Shown: positions 1 through 11,306, counted from the first letter of the stretch. The stretch is DNA of 64,000 bases from Siphonodentalium dalli (GCA_032622095.1 CP136065.1:212080151-212144150); one strand, 5' to 3'. The notes: a model not told the origin generated them from the letters alone. Numbers and translations: made by a program.

Positions 1-117
1 TATACAAAATATATCCAGTGCTGCAAAATGCTATACAAATTTAAAACACTAAATCAACCCCTGGTTGAGTGCTATTTATGGATTGGTATTACAACACATT
101 TTCAGATCTGCTTACCA

Positions 118-525
118 GTATGCAAAAGGCCCCCACCCCCTACCCCCCTGGAATACGGAATACCACTTAACACAGAGGGTGGAATATGGAATACCAGTTA
201 ACAGCCATATGGAATACGGAGTACCAGTTAAGATCAGATAAGATAATTTATTGATGATAAAATGATCTAAAAGTAATAAAAGTATACATTGGAATAGTCT
301 ATTATTCAACTGGAGGGGTGTTCGTGAAAATGAAGCAGACGAGAACAATTTTAATTTCAGAATTAGTTTGATTTACTGAGGGAAATGTTCAGATAATATG
401 TTTTTTGGAAGGTCGGCGTACGAATACCGGTATTTTTGGAATACCGAATACCTCCTAACAGAGGGGCCGGAATACGGCGTACCTCATAACAGGGCATGGA
501 ATACGGTGTACGAAAAGGGGGGATG
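118..525. repeat. Degenerate GGAATAC-type tandem repeats in two blocks
   Basis: Two blocks (about 118-235 and 398-525) repeat a motif like GGAATACGGAATACC followed by AGTTAACA or CTCCTAACA, next to C- or G-rich runs. The short ORFs here follow the repeat and have no gene-like composition. The stretch between them holds an AGATAAGATAA-type run near 235-245 that could be a LINE tail, but this is weak. Confidence 0.5.
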
Positions 526-785
526 GGGGCCTCATGCAAGGATAACATTCCTCCTACCGTGTGTTATTATGTGTGTTTGATCATTTATTTGGGTGAAATG
601 TGATATGTACAGAAAATAATTGAATCACGATTGTGTCATATATAACAAAAAGCATCTGTCAGACTTCCTGGGTTTACATGTGACTTGAAGATGTAAACAC
701 AAGAGATTTTAGTGCGATTCTTAAGCCCAAGAGCTGCTAATCTAACACACTTTGTTACAATTTGTAGCAAAATCAATAGAGGATA

Positions 786-947
786 TCTAGTGTTTTTGAG
801 TGGGTAACAAAAATAATGTCATGAGTGAACAAGACAAATATGAATTTTCGTTAGTGGCTTGTAATGAGCGAATATAAACATTTGTCTTGTTCACCATTGA
901 CATAATTTTCGGTTTCCACTCAAAAACAGATATTCTTTTTATTATAC
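786..947. mobile_element. Short foldback (MITE-like) element
   Basis: GTTTTTGAGTGG near 793 is answered by CCACTCAAAAAC near 930. Inside, GAACAAGACAAAT pairs with ATTTGTCTTGTTC and AATGTCA with TGACAT, giving a hairpin of about 160 bp with an unpaired middle. It has no coding potential and is probably a non-autonomous inverted-repeat element. Confidence 0.6.
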
Positions 948-1263
948 ATGATTATGTCGAAATTTGTAATTTACGACGATAAATGTTCTCACAATCCCCT
1001 TCAATCGATGTATCAAAGCAAACAGCTGATTGCTGCCTGTTCACTTAACCATCCGCAGAATAGGGAAACATAATCCATATTCCTCTGTTTATTTGCCCCA
1101 TAATTGTTTCAAATTTCAACATAAAATAGATCTTTATTACAACTACGGTATATTAATAACAGTAAAGGATAACTCTACTGATTCACAAAGATTTTGAAAT
1201 ATTTGGTTGGGTATTAGTACACGCAAGTGAATCGGTCGCATGCGTGAGCTATATAGTGAAAGT

Positions 1264-1645
1264 GAAAACTTCTATACTGTAAAATCCTTTTTATTCGTGG
1301 GGGTTCATTATTCGTTGATTTCGTGGTTCAACCCAACCACGAAATCAAAACCCAACGAAATAGTTTACTCAGAAAAACCAGAGAAAATCACAATACCAGA
1401 GATCGAATGAATATTGGGCATGAAGTTTGTTTTTGACATGTCGTTAAATGGGTTGACAAAAAATGATGAAACAAAATTTATTTTATTAAGATAACAGTCA
1501 TGATCTTAAACAATATTTACATTCAGAACATTTAACATTCAAAACATATTTGATGAATGATACCTGATCCACGAATTCACGTCCCAACGAAATAGCCTTT
1601 TTTATAAGAAACCACGAAAATTGAGGCCGACGAAATTAAAGCCAG
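1264..1645. repeat. CACGAAAT/CAACGAAAT interspersed repeat
   Basis: Motifs such as TTCGTGG, CCACGAAATC and CCCAACGAAATAG recur in both orientations at 1295-1365 and again at 1565-1640. This suggests a dispersed foldback-type repeat with diverged ends. It probably lies in an intron upstream of the first visible CFAP96 exon. Confidence 0.45.
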
Positions 1646-1978
1646 TCACAGTATTCCCTTCTGTGGGATATAAAAATTTATTAACTGCGATTTTTTTGAT
1701 AAATCACCATTGACCATATAAAATAAATGAAATTGCATACATTCTCGCACAAGATCGTACCAAGTAAATGCTGGCACAAGAGAGTTTCCAGTATGGACAT
1801 GAATAACATGAAGAACAATGATGTGCCGAGATAATAACATGAAAATAAAATTAGTACATAATGTTTTTCAGGCCAATAAACGTTATTGTTTGTTTTTGGA
1901 GGTCACATGATCATCATGCTTCTATTAATACTGTTTTGTGCGTGTTGCTGAAATCTTGCTTTTTGTGTGTTTTAACAG

Positions 1979-2054
1979 CTATACAGGTGTTACCATTGGA
2001 AGTTATCCTGCCTACAAAGGAGATCCGTATGACAGAGCAAAAGAGATGACAAAG
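1979..2054 (+). CDS. CFAP96: CFAP96 exon (first visible)
   Basis: The acceptor TTTTAACAG lies just before 1979, with a pyrimidine-rich tract upstream. One base completes a codon begun in the missing upstream exon, then 25 codons read YTGVTIGSYPAYKGDP and on to REMTK-like RAKEMTK. The donor AAAG|GTGGTG is weak but gives phase 0, as the next exon needs. An alternative acceptor eight bases downstream (ATACAG) would remove YTG. Confidence 0.75.
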
Positions 2055-5000
2055 GTGGTGCTATCTATCTTACTGAATTAATCTGAATCACTATAAATTT
2101 AAACATCAGAACACAAAAACAAATTTCTTTTTAACACTTTGGAAACTGGCTACTTGCTAATAGCTACAGTAATGCCCTAAGTAATCGACTCCTTAAACAC
2201 AGCAGAATTATGGGTAATTTTTCAGGATTTAGTCGGAAATATGGCTTGTTGCCATTCATCGGAAAGCTCTCCCCGAGAGCTTTCTGAAGAATGACAACAA
2301 GCCATATTTCCGACTAAATCCTGAAAAGTTACACATAATTATGCTGTGTTTAAGGAGTCGATTACTTAGGGCATTACTGTAGTTACCTTATTTGGATTCC
2401 TTCATTTGTAGCATTGTTTACATGTAGTTAAGGCAATTTGTTGATCTTATAAGTTGAACTTCCATAAGGAGTTGTAAGGATGAATCCATTGGGTGTATAT
2501 CACTATATGCCTGTCATTTGTCTATATTACCTCAACATCCCTATAAACGAAGACCATTAAAATGTATATTTTTTTATCAAATTGAAAAATACATTTTAGG
2601 AGTCGCATTGATTTGAAATTACAAGATAGAGTTGACTGAGAGTTGGCTTTGAATAAATGATTGCTGTTAGAACTCAAATGCTGTATATTTGATCTAACGT
2701 TGTTCGATACCATTGATTCAGAAATCGTCTGTTTGAAGACAGCTTTTGCAGTGAAACATGTCATTGAAAATCTCATAAGATTGAGAAATACTCTGAAATT
2801 TTCCTTGAATAATTTACAAAATTGACAACTGATGATACTAAATAGGACTATAATTTTTCAGTAACAGAGATTTGTTCAGCGTTGATGGCTATTAGATCAC
2901 AAACAAAGTATATAAAATACAGGCTGACTGCAAATCACCGATTGGTCTGATGCTCTTTGCATAAATATGACCCGCCATATCAAATCCAGTCGTAAGTCGG
3001 GAGTTTTTTACCCTGTGCCAATGCATTCTCTTATATATGCGAGTCGACCATAGGTCGCCTCGCATATATAAGAGAATGCATTGGCCTAACAATTTTTTAT
3101 CATTTTGTTTAAATAAATGTTTCTTACAATTTTTAGGACATAAAATAAAAAACATCCATTACCCTGCAGGGAGCCCCACACATATATATAGAAGAGTGTC
3201 GTCTGCTCTTAGGCCATTCAAAATCACTTTCCCGTTTCTCAGGCCCACGTGCATGGTCCCCAAACCACAGCGCATGCAACCTTTTTATTCACGTTTCATA
3301 TGTCGGAAAAATAATAATCGCGGTATATCCGTTTCCTGATTCAAATTTCCTACATGACAAACACGACCGTCATGAGGAATTGCGAACTCATAAAAAATGT
3401 TTTAATGATACTTTATTGGGTGATTTTTTATGAAATAAATTACAAGGAATCGATCAACTAACTAATAATGGCCACAGGCCCCCAAGCCTGAGTTTAGTGT
3501 GCCTGTCATTTGCAGAATGAGGTCCCCAGAGGGTGAATTTAGTGATGCTATCCCGGATAGAATCCATGGATGGAATACTTCGTTGGTGTGAGCCTCAAAT
3601 AAAAAAATTAATTAAAAACCACGCGCTCACATGCTTGTCAAAATTCTGTTATGGAGATCCTTATTTTCACATGTTTCTTTTCTTTTACAGAAAGAAAATA
3701 CCGGTCATAAGTCATCCATGAAAGGAGGTGCATTTAGGTTGAACATGCATCCCAAGGCTTTCTTCGACATTAATCCATATGCCTCGGACAAAGCTCTGCC
3801 ACCTGTGAAATCTAAATCTGCAGGAGCGATGCGGCAACACGCTAATGTGTTTAAACCCAGTCATCCTGGGAAAACGGTGAGTGTGAAATAACTCCTATAT
3901 ATTATATTCATTCATTGACGTGCATGAAGCCTGTAAGTTGTACCTAATTTTAATTTCTTTAACCAGTGATTGAAAATAACTATTACACGCATAGACTTGT
4001 ACATGTTCCTCTTTCAGTTGACAGTTGTTAACCCTTTCATGACAGGAGATGCGCTGGTGCAGCATTAAATATCCTGTGCCAGTGCATTATCTTATATATT
4101 CAAGTCTCCCACAAGGAGCCTCGCATATATAAGAGAATGTTCTGGCTTATAAGGTCTAGGTAAATATTGTTAGGCCAATATATTCTCTAAAATATATGAG
4201 GCTCCCTATGGGAGACTTGCATGCATATATAAGAGAATTCATTGGCACAGGGTTTTCGTAAAATTTCAGGAAGCTCCAGTCATGCAAAGGTTAATAGTTG
4301 TTACCTGTCTCATTGATGAGCTTGCATGAACTTCAATATCAATCAGTTTATTCGACTTTTTAATCGATTCTTTTACTATATATACATAGGTATGTATAAA
4401 TATGTATCAAAATTGTACAATATATATGCATATACATAGGTATGTATAAATATGTATCAAAATTGGACAATATATATGCAAGACATCAGAAAAAATATAT
4501 ATTAAATCGTGCCAGCATTATTATGCCCTGACCCCTGGAGGAGGTTCAGGGCATATACATGTAGCCATGGGCTCTGACTATCCATACGTACATACCTCCT
4601 TGTAACTTGGGTGTTAAATGTCAGATTAGATTTTACTTTTACCAGAGTTACAGGCCTGGAAATCTCAAGGCGGGCTGCCTACCTACAGCCCGCCTAGAAT
4701 ATTCCAAGGCGGGTTCTTTATTAGCCCGCCTCATCTACGATAGGAAATTTATTTAGTTATTTTATTGTATTTTATGAGAAAAATACGGCCTCTAAATCGC
4801 AAAGAATTATATTGTACAGAATGCGCATGCTAGACTTCAGCAACTGATAGTAATGTCAAATGGGCATTATGGCGCAATCATTAAATTCCGGAACGAACTG
4901 TTCCGTAAATCAGATATTCACACATTTTAAGAACAAAATAAATTATTTTTCTTTATAAGATTGAGCTTACAATATATTTCACTGGATAAAATCAACATAT

Positions 5001-7485
5001 GTTTGTGAATAGTGAGAAGCAAATGTCACCGTCTCGATTGAGTTCAACCTTTCGTTCCGTTTCCGGTTCCTATCAGTGAAAATTGTATATCACTGAAATT
5101 TTCATTTTCTCGCTTTGATTGACAATCTTTTAATATAATGAGCTAATGTCTCCAAGTTATCATTCACTGTGGTGATTATTCTTGTTTAGTAAATAAATTT
5201 CCACATTTGGAAATGCACACCCTGTTTCTACATCTATGATGGCAATTCTGAATATAAATTGTAAGTTCTATATATTTTTCAGACAAGAACAAGAATACCA
5301 ATTGTTTCCTTCATTTGGCTATAGCGTTTTTATCTACACATATTACTAAGAAGCTATAAGCTTTTTATTTGTCAACAACTGAATAAACACAATATCTTAA
5401 TCACAGCCATATTTATGTTATTTTTCAACCTGGTGGCATGAAAGCTGGCACATTCGATCCATATCCAACACATTCATAGCCATATTTAAGTTGTTTTACA
5501 GCCTGGTGGCATGAAAGCCGGCACATTCGATCCATACCCCACACATTCATAGCCATATTTGTGTTATTTTACAGCCTGGTGGCATGAAAGCCGGCACATT
5601 CGATCCCTATCCAACACATTCATAGCCATATTTATGTTATTTTACAGCCTGGTGGCATGAAAGCCGGCACATTCGATCCATATCCAACACATTCAGTAGA
5701 CCCGTTCCAGAAAACTGTGAAGAGGCCTGTTAATATCGTGAACAAATCGGGAAGGATATTTATACCGTCACAGGGTCCAAAGTCAACACCAACAAACTCC
5801 ATTATCAACCAAAATGTTGTGAGGTGAGTACATGGTCAACCATGTTTGATCATTTATAATAACATCCAGACCAAGTCTGAGTTTAGTGTGCCTGTCATTT
5901 GCAGAATGAGGTCCCCAGAGGGTGAATTTAGTGATGCTATCCCGCTTAGCGGGCTAGCATCACTAAACTCACCCTCTGGGGGCCTCATTCTGCTTATGAC
6001 TCATCTTCTCTGGAAAGTTTCTTTATTATCAAATTTCTATAGCAACTTCTTCACATAGATTCTACTTCTATTTTAGTTTAGTTTCTCTATATCCCCAAAT
6101 TGGCATAGATTCTTCTTCTTTTTGAGTTTAGATTATCTATATCCCAAAATTGGCAGACGACACATTGCATAATCGAGGTTCACAATGGGTGTACATCACA
6201 ATTCACCATTTGGGAACTTCAACCTGATCATTGGTCTCTCATAGCAGATGAGGCATAAGCAGAATGAGGTCCCCCGAAGGTGAATTTGGTGATGCTAGCA
6301 CACTATGCGGGATAGCATTGTTAAATTCACCCTCTGGGGACCTCATTATGCATATGACAGCCACACTAAATCTAGGCTTGATCCAGACTTGGTTCAATTT
6401 GAGGTAATGCCATGGTTAATTAACCCTTTACCCAACAGAACGGCCCTGTGCCAATGCATTCTCTTATATATGCGAGTCGACCATAGGTCGCCTCGCATAT
6501 ATAAGAGAATGCATTGGCTTAACACATTAAAAATTATAAAATTGTTAAAGAATGTAAGAAAAAATGGTAAAAAGTGTTAAAAAAAGATTTTTTTTAGGCC
6601 AATGCATTCTCTTATATATGCGAGGCGACCTATGGTCGACTCGCATATATAAGAGAATGCATTGGCACAGGGCATAACTGTAACTATCACAATGTGATCA
6701 AGGAGCCGGTTCCAATGATATCCATATTTGTATGGTGTTATTGAGACAGACCGAAGATATTTTAGGCTGTTGAAGCTTTATTTGGCCGGTTTTGGCCGGT
6801 TTGTTGGGTAAAGGGTTAAAATTAACCCTTCATGACTGGAGCTTCCTGAGAATTTTGCGAAAACTCTGGGCCAATGCCATAGCTATTTTGTTGTTAAGAT
6901 AAGATGCGTTGATCAACATGAAATTCAAAGCAAAATGTCTTATCAGGGATTAAAAATACAATGGTCCGATTGAGCTAGAGTTGCGACATTTTGAAACAAG
7001 CTGAAGAAATTTGCGATTTGAGGCCTGAAATGATACTAAGTAAAGATCGCTTTATCATGTTCTGACCCGGTACCGGGGATCCAAATACAGGTCAATAAAT
7101 TCATGATTTGCATGCATCAAAATGTCGCACCTCTAGCTCAATCAGAAACCTGAAAAGTATTTGCTTTATTTGCCCAAATCTGACTTACGAGGTTTTTACT
7201 GTAAATCAATGATAACTCTAGCCAATGATAGAGTTAAGGATTTTAAAATATCAAAACAATTATAGGCAGATTCAAAAATATTTGTGGGGTTCGACATATT
7301 TTTTATTCATGATCTACAGTTTGCGAACTATATATCATTACCAAAATCTTACCAGTGCATTGAACTCATTACTCATTTCTTAGATGCATATTCATACAGT
7401 ACTGCACGCTATTTAAAGTCACAATTGTCTCTCTATTTTCAGATCAATAAATGTGCAGAACTACAGATCTGTAACCGTCTGCTGA
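1979..7485 (+). CDS. CFAP96: CFAP96 (C4orf47-like) ciliary protein, 3' four exons, partial gene
   Basis: This is the C-terminal half of cilia and flagella associated protein 96. Exons are 1979-2054, 3691-3876, 5648-5823 and 7443-7485, joined in phase to give 159 residues before the TGA. Diagnostic blocks are GVTIGSYPAYKG, GGAFRLNMHPKAFFDINPYA, VFKPSHPGKT, then PGGMKAGTFDPYPTHS and a C-terminus NVQNYRSVTVC. From memory, vertebrate C4orf47 has the same order of blocks (KGAPFKLNLHP, FKPSSPGK, GGMKAGTFDPYPSHS), so the match is strong. The family protein is about 300 residues, so roughly the N-terminal half is missing. No convincing upstream exon was found at 1-1978, and the gene must begin outside the window. 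Family members are linked to cilia and the centrosome; no enzymatic motif is visible. Introns are full of MITEs. Confidence 0.88.
2164..2382. mobile_element. Foldback MITE, family A, copy 1
   Basis: This is an almost perfect palindrome of about 219 bp. CTACAGTAATGCCCTAA opens it and TTAGGGCATTACTGTAG closes it; the arms meet near 2272 at CTCTCCCCGAGAG. A second copy lies at 7968-8185. It contains no ORF. It sits in the intron between the first two visible CFAP96 exons. Confidence 0.85.
2966..3212. mobile_element. Truncated copy of TGACCCGCCATATC element (family 2)
   Basis: It starts TGACCCGCCATATCAAATCC, carries one hairpin module at 3018-3084, then matches the element at 10848-11306 through ACCCTGCAGGGAGCCCCACA until about 3212. 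The right half is absent, so this is a left-end fragment in a CFAP96 intron. Confidence 0.75.
3018..3084. other. 67-bp hairpin module (type specimen)
   Basis: The 26-bp perfect stem runs inward from CCAATGCATTCTC to ATATATGCGAG. It is followed by a T-C mismatch, a 5-bp upper stem CGACC/GGTCG and an ATA loop. Ten copies occur between 3 and 12.1 kb in elements with different ends (see findings). The size and shape resemble a microRNA precursor, but nothing shows that it is transcribed. Confidence 0.8.
3485..3560. mobile_element. Fragment of the 5866-6396 foldback family
   Basis: The segment from GAGTTTAGTGTGCCTGTCAT through GATGCTATCCCG matches the left arm of the element at 5866-6396 almost exactly. 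The rest of the element is absent. Confidence 0.7.
3691..3876 (+). CDS. CFAP96: CFAP96 exon
   Basis: The exon lies between TTCTTTTACAG and ACG|GTGAGTG: 62 codons, phase 0 at both ends. It encodes KENTGHKSSMKGGAFRLNMH followed by PKAFFDINPYASDKALPPVK and ends NVFKPSHPGKT. The Lys-rich middle, KSKSAGAMRQHA, is variable in the family. Confidence 0.88.
4028..4294. mobile_element. TTAACCCTTTCATGA element (family 3) with two hairpin modules
   Basis: The left end is TTAACCCTTTCATGACAGGA and the right end CTCCAGTCATGCAAAGGTTAA. It carries diverged hairpins at 4079-4145 and 4175-4245 with the CTCCC/GGGAG type of upper stem. TTAA at both edges fits a piggyBac-like or Kolobok-like target site; this is inferred from the ends alone. 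Confidence 0.75.
4381..4484. repeat. 50-bp tandem duplication
   Basis: Two adjacent copies of a unit starting ATACATAGGTATGTATAAAT, about 50 bp each, differ by a single base (TTGTACAA versus TTGGACAA). The unit is AT-rich and non-coding. Confidence 0.8.
4657..4733. repeat. Two adjacent small hairpins
   Basis: AAGGCGGGCTG pairs with CAGCCCGCCT, and just after it AAGGCGGGTTC pairs with AGCCCGCCT. This makes a doublet of short stems. It may be an internal part of an unrecognised repeat. Confidence 0.5.
5405..5700 (+). repeat. Four-copy 73-bp tandem repeat over a CFAP96 splice acceptor
   Basis: Units begin AGCCATATTT at 5405, 5478, 5551 and 5624. Each holds intron end, acceptor and 49 bases of exon (CCTGGTGGCATGAAAGC...). 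Copies 2-4 have ACAG before CCTGG; copy 1 has CAA and no AG. Using an upstream acceptor gives 16 codons then TAG. Confidence 0.92.
5648..5823 (+). CDS. CFAP96: CFAP96 exon
   Basis: The acceptor is TTTTACAG and the donor GAG|GTGAGT. The exon begins PGGMKAGTFDPYPTHSVDPF and ends PKSTPTNSIINQNVV plus two bases of an Arg codon. Its first 49 bases are the final copy of a 73-bp tandem array (5405-5700). The three upstream copies are followed by an in-frame TAG, so only this acceptor yields the full protein. Confidence 0.9.
5866..6396. mobile_element. Compound foldback element
   Basis: The outer arms pair 5866-5945 with 6314-6396 (CCAGACCAAGTCTGAGTTTA at left, the complement of its motifs ending CCAGACTTGG at right). 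Inside, further inverted copies of the GAATGAGGTCCCC...GATGCTA segment lie at 5945-6000 and 6245-6314. The middle, 6000-6240, is AT-rich and non-coding. Confidence 0.7.
6420..6819. mobile_element. TTAACCCTTTACCCAACA element (family 1), copy 1
   Basis: It is 400 bp long, bounded by TTAACCCTTTACCCAACA and TGTTGGGTAAAGGGTTAA-type ends, with hairpin modules at 6451-6517 and 6599-6665. A nearly identical 400-bp copy lies inverted at 8997-9396. The TTAA edges suggest a piggyBac or Kolobok type target site (inference). No transposase is present. Confidence 0.85.
6821..6880. mobile_element. Solo end of a family 3 element
   Basis: TTAACCCTTCATGACTGGAG and the following bases to GGGCCAATG match the inverted right end of the 4028-4294 element, then the similarity stops. 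It sits directly beside the family 1 copy, perhaps because both use TTAA. Confidence 0.6.
7443..7485 (+). CDS. CFAP96: CFAP96 terminal coding exon
   Basis: The acceptor is TCTCTCTATTTTCAG. The first base completes Arg, then the frame reads SINVQNYRSVTVC and stops at TGA 7483-7485. This resembles the vertebrate C-terminus (NVRRALNSKNYK...). No AATAAA was seen in the following 200 bases, so the 3' UTR end is unknown. Confidence 0.8.
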
Positions 7486-7693
7486 TAATGCCGCTGAAGT
7501 ATTTCCATATCAAAGTATTGTCCTTGTACCCCAGTCTTGACAATCTGGCTCAGGTTTTACTATACTGTAATGTACATGGATAGTGCCCAGTATTCATAAA
7601 ACAATCATTTTTCCATAGAATGCTATGGAAAATCAAAATGCATGTACACTATGCACTAACCGTCATGTGTCTTTCTACTTTCACATACTAAAG

Positions 7694-8303
7694 CAGTTCT
7701 GGGTAAACCCGACTCGAATATCTACTCAATAGTCTGGAGAAAATGTCGGTGTTTTCTATTACCACCAGGATTGATTATGTGAGTGTCCTTCAATCACAAC
7801 ATTTTATTAGAAAACCAATGCAGTGGCTTGCAGCCATTCGGCCAATTGTCGGAATACCAATACAGTAGTAGATTCACCACATAGCTAAAAATAGTGCCAG
7901 TTTGAAGCATCGGATATACAGGCCATATCTGTCATTCGAGAAGCTATGTGTGTGCTGTGGCGTGATACTACAGTAATGCCCTAAATAATCGACTCCTTAA
8001 CCACAGCAGAATTATGGGTAATTTTTCAGGATTTAGTCGGAAATATGGCTTGTTGCCTTTCATCGGAAAGCTCTCACTGAGAGCTTTCCGATGAATGGCA
8101 ACAAGCCATATTTCCAACTAAATCCTGAAAAATTACCCATAATTCTGCTATGGTTAAGGAGTCGATTATTTCGGGCATTACTGTACATGGGTCACATGAG
8201 AAGTTATTTATAGTGACACAGAGCTATTTTGTAATAGAAAACACGGCCAATTTCTCCAGACTCAGTAGTGCGTAACTATTCGAGTCAGGTTTACCCAGAA
8301 CTG
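7694..8303. mobile_element. Foldback element with ~70-bp TIRs, interrupted by a family A MITE
   Basis: The left arm 7694-7764 (CAGTTCTGGGTAAACCCGAC...) pairs with the right arm 8231-8303 (...GGTTTACCCAGAACTG). The family A MITE at 7968-8185 is nested inside, so this element is the older insertion. Neither contains a transposase ORF. Confidence 0.75.
7968..8185. mobile_element. Foldback MITE, family A, copy 2 (nested)
   Basis: A 218-bp palindrome starts CTACAGTAATGCCCTAAATA and ends GGGCATTACTGTA. It is about as long as the copy at 2164-2382 and very similar to it. It lies within the 7694-8303 element. Confidence 0.85.
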
Positions 8304-8996
8304 TTACTGAAGCAATCTTGCACTTGTATTTCGTTTTATTTTTCGTATCATGGACAAGTGCTGTATTAGCTTCTTATGTGACCAGCTTTTATACTCTCTG
8401 TATGATAATTATTAATAGGATGGAACCTGACCCCCATTTTTGTTCAGATAGAAACATCCCTATACACATACATACGTTTTGTTATTGTGGCAGACTTTTG
8501 CTTTGGTAGATGACAATAACACTAGGACGTCATCTTACTTTATTTGTCTTGACTAATGTTACCTGATTTTTTTAAAATAGCCCCAAGCGTTGATTGCTGT
8601 TTGGAATCGAACTTGAGGAACTTTTTCCAAAGTATTAGGAACTGTATGAAACATTGAAAACCATCTCTGCTTATATTGGAACAAAATAGAATAGTTTAGA
8701 TTAGACAAGCCTACCAATGGCTCATCAGTTGGCTATATTTTTTATGATGTGACCAGTGTGTTCTATCAAAACAACATATATAGTGTTTTGTCACTGCTCT
8801 GACGAGCACCCTCACATCTGGACAAGCTTAGTTGTGCACGATCTTGCCTCTGATTAAGTATCTGTAACAAAGCTTTCTTGCCCAAATTTAGCACATCTCT
8901 GGTTAAAAAAAATTAATGCCTCTTCGTCCAGGGAGGAGGAAACATGGGCTAACAATGTTCTGTTACCTCAGTTCTTTTTGAAAGAATAGTTTAGAA

Positions 8997-9396
8997 TTAA
9001 CCCTTTACCCAACAAACCGGCCATAACCGGCCAAATAAAGCTTCAACAGCCTAAAATATCTTCGGTCTGTCTCAATAGAACCATACAAATATGGATATCA
9101 TTGGAACCGGCTCCTTGACCACATTGCGATAGTTACAGTTATGCCCTGTGCTAATGCATTCTCGTATATATGCGAGTCGACCATAGGTCGCCTCGCATAT
9201 ATAAGAGAATGCATTGGCCTAAAAAAAATCTTTTTTTAACACTTTTTACCATTTTTTCTTACATTCTTTAACAATTTTATAATTTTTAATGTGTTAAGCC
9301 AATGCATTCTCTTATATATGCGAGGCGACCTATGGTCGACTCGCATATATAAGAGAATGCATTGGCACAGGGCCGTTCTGTTGGGTAAAGGGTTAA
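8997..9396. mobile_element. TTAACCCTTTACCCAACA element (family 1), copy 2, inverted
   Basis: This is the reverse complement of 6420-6819 with the same 400-bp length and few differences. Hairpin modules lie at 9151-9217 and 9299-9365. The high similarity points to recent activity or conversion between the copies. Confidence 0.85.
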
Positions 9397-10176
9397 TCAA
9401 ATCTCCACAAAGTTTGCAGGCATTTCAAATAACAAGCTTGTGAATGTAATTGTGCAAGTATTAATAAGTGATGATAATGGAAGTTGTTTCAGATTTGTAT
9501 CATTCAGCGGTTATTTGGAAACAAACCTTATTTTGTGTAAATACAGGAAATTAATAATAACTTTAACACCGTCATCGATCTTTGCACATTTTTTGCAGAT
9601 AAATGGTTGAGAATTACTTATTATATCGTTTGTATTGATTGACTATGACTCCATCTACAATACATTGTAAGTTAGCTCAAGCCATATTACTGAACACTTT
9701 CCGTAAAAATCATTCTGGGAAAAAAAATTAAAAACACAAGTCAGATAATTCATACTAGATTATCATTCATGTTTATATCACCCTGATATATATGTTTTTT
9801 AATAACTTAATTTGAACTGAACTCATCAAACTCAGTGGCTGTGATGACATGTTAATAGCAGTATTTTGTGTTAAGTATATTTTGCACTTATCTTCAAATT
9901 TATCCATTTATTACACACTTGTTCCTAGAATAACAGTATTCCTGCTGTGTTGCATTTACAGATCATTATGCCCTACAGATCCCGTTGACTCCACACAATC
10001 TGAGTAACGTTCGCGTCAACTATGAGATCTGAACTATGAAATAAAAGCATGATCACGGCATCACCACGCATGACATAACAGACCCTGTATGTGCCGGAAT
10101 AAATCTTATAAATCTGTTTTTTTTTTAAATTCACGGATTCTAGGACGGGTGGTGTGTAATAAAAACAGAACTACAT
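9397..10176. other. AT-rich stretch, nothing recognised
   Basis: No coding exon, RNA gene or clear repeat structure was seen. Short homopolymer runs only. Confidence 0.5.
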
Positions 10177-10301
10177 GTGTGTTAATGGGTTTGTTGATAT
10201 GGCACTTGTGCCATCGCGTGAGGATAGAACTCGAGGCTGAGCCACCCATTGTATCCTTCCGGGCTGGCACTCATGCCATATGAACAAACCCATTAACACA
10301 T
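10177..10301. mobile_element. 125-bp foldback
   Basis: GTGTTAATGGGTTTGTTGAT at the left is mirrored by GAACAAACCCATTAACAC at the right. Inner segments ATATGGCAC/ATGCCATAT and AGGATA/TATCCT also pair. The small hairpin is MITE-like, and the ORF across it is a by-product. Confidence 0.7.
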
Positions 10302-10847
10302 TGGTGTCTTTCTGTGTATATATATATTCAACCTAGTAGGCACTATATTTACAGTTGGATAGAGACATCCTAAAGTCTGTGATATATGAACAAATTTGTT
10401 GGTAGATACCAGATGGGCTTCATACATGTATGTGATGAGTCGTTCAACTGTTGATCTAGCATCTAACACCTAACATTCAAATGTGAATTTGTTGTCAACA
10501 ATGCTTAAGGGTATTGTCGACAACATAGTTTGATTATGTGTCACAGGTTTATTCTTATCCTTTATAGCACACTTAATGTTTCTACATATGGTCAGTTTCA
10601 CAAAGGCTTTTTAATACTTTCACTAAAAATGTGAATGAAAGGACACAAATCAAACTAACTGGGGTGAAACAAATTATGATATTTATATCCCCTTGAGCAA
10701 TTACTAAATTTTGATGTTGTATCAATCAGTATCAACTATCTTATTCTAGTGATATCACAAACAGAGAGAATTAAGATATGCAGATTGGGCCTGACACTTT
10801 AAGGATCAGATGATACGAATACTCACCGAAATCAACTACATATTATA

Positions 10848-11306
10848 TGTGACCCGCCATATCAAATCCAGTCGCAAGTCGGGATTTTGTTTACCCTGTA
10901 CCAATGCATTCTCTTATATATGCGAGTCGACCATATGTCGCCTCGCATATATAAGAGAATGCATTGGCCTAACAATTTTTTATCATGTTTTTTAAATAAA
11001 TGTTTCTTACAATTTTTAGGACATAAAATAAAAAACATCCATTACCCTGCAGGGAGCCCCACACATATATAGAAGCATATAGAAGAGTGTTGTCTGCTCA
11101 TGTTTGTCTGGGGCTCTGTATGGGTGAAATTATAAAATTGTTAAAGAATACAAGAACAAATTATTAAAATTGTAAAAAATTGTTAGGCCAATGCATTCTC
11201 TTATATATGCGAGGCGACCTATGGTCGACTCGCATATATAAGAGAATGCATTGGCACAGGGTAAAAAAATCCCGACTTCCGACTGGATTTGATATGGCGG
11301 GTCACA
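10848..11306. mobile_element. TGTGACCCGCCATATC element (family 2), full length
   Basis: The 459-bp element has TIRs TGTGACCCGCCATATCAAAT and ATTTGATATGGCGGGTCACA, and hairpin modules at 10901-10967 and 11188-11254. The flanks on both sides share TATTATA, a likely 7-bp target duplication, close to the 8 bp usual for hAT elements. It contains no transposase. Confidence 0.82.
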
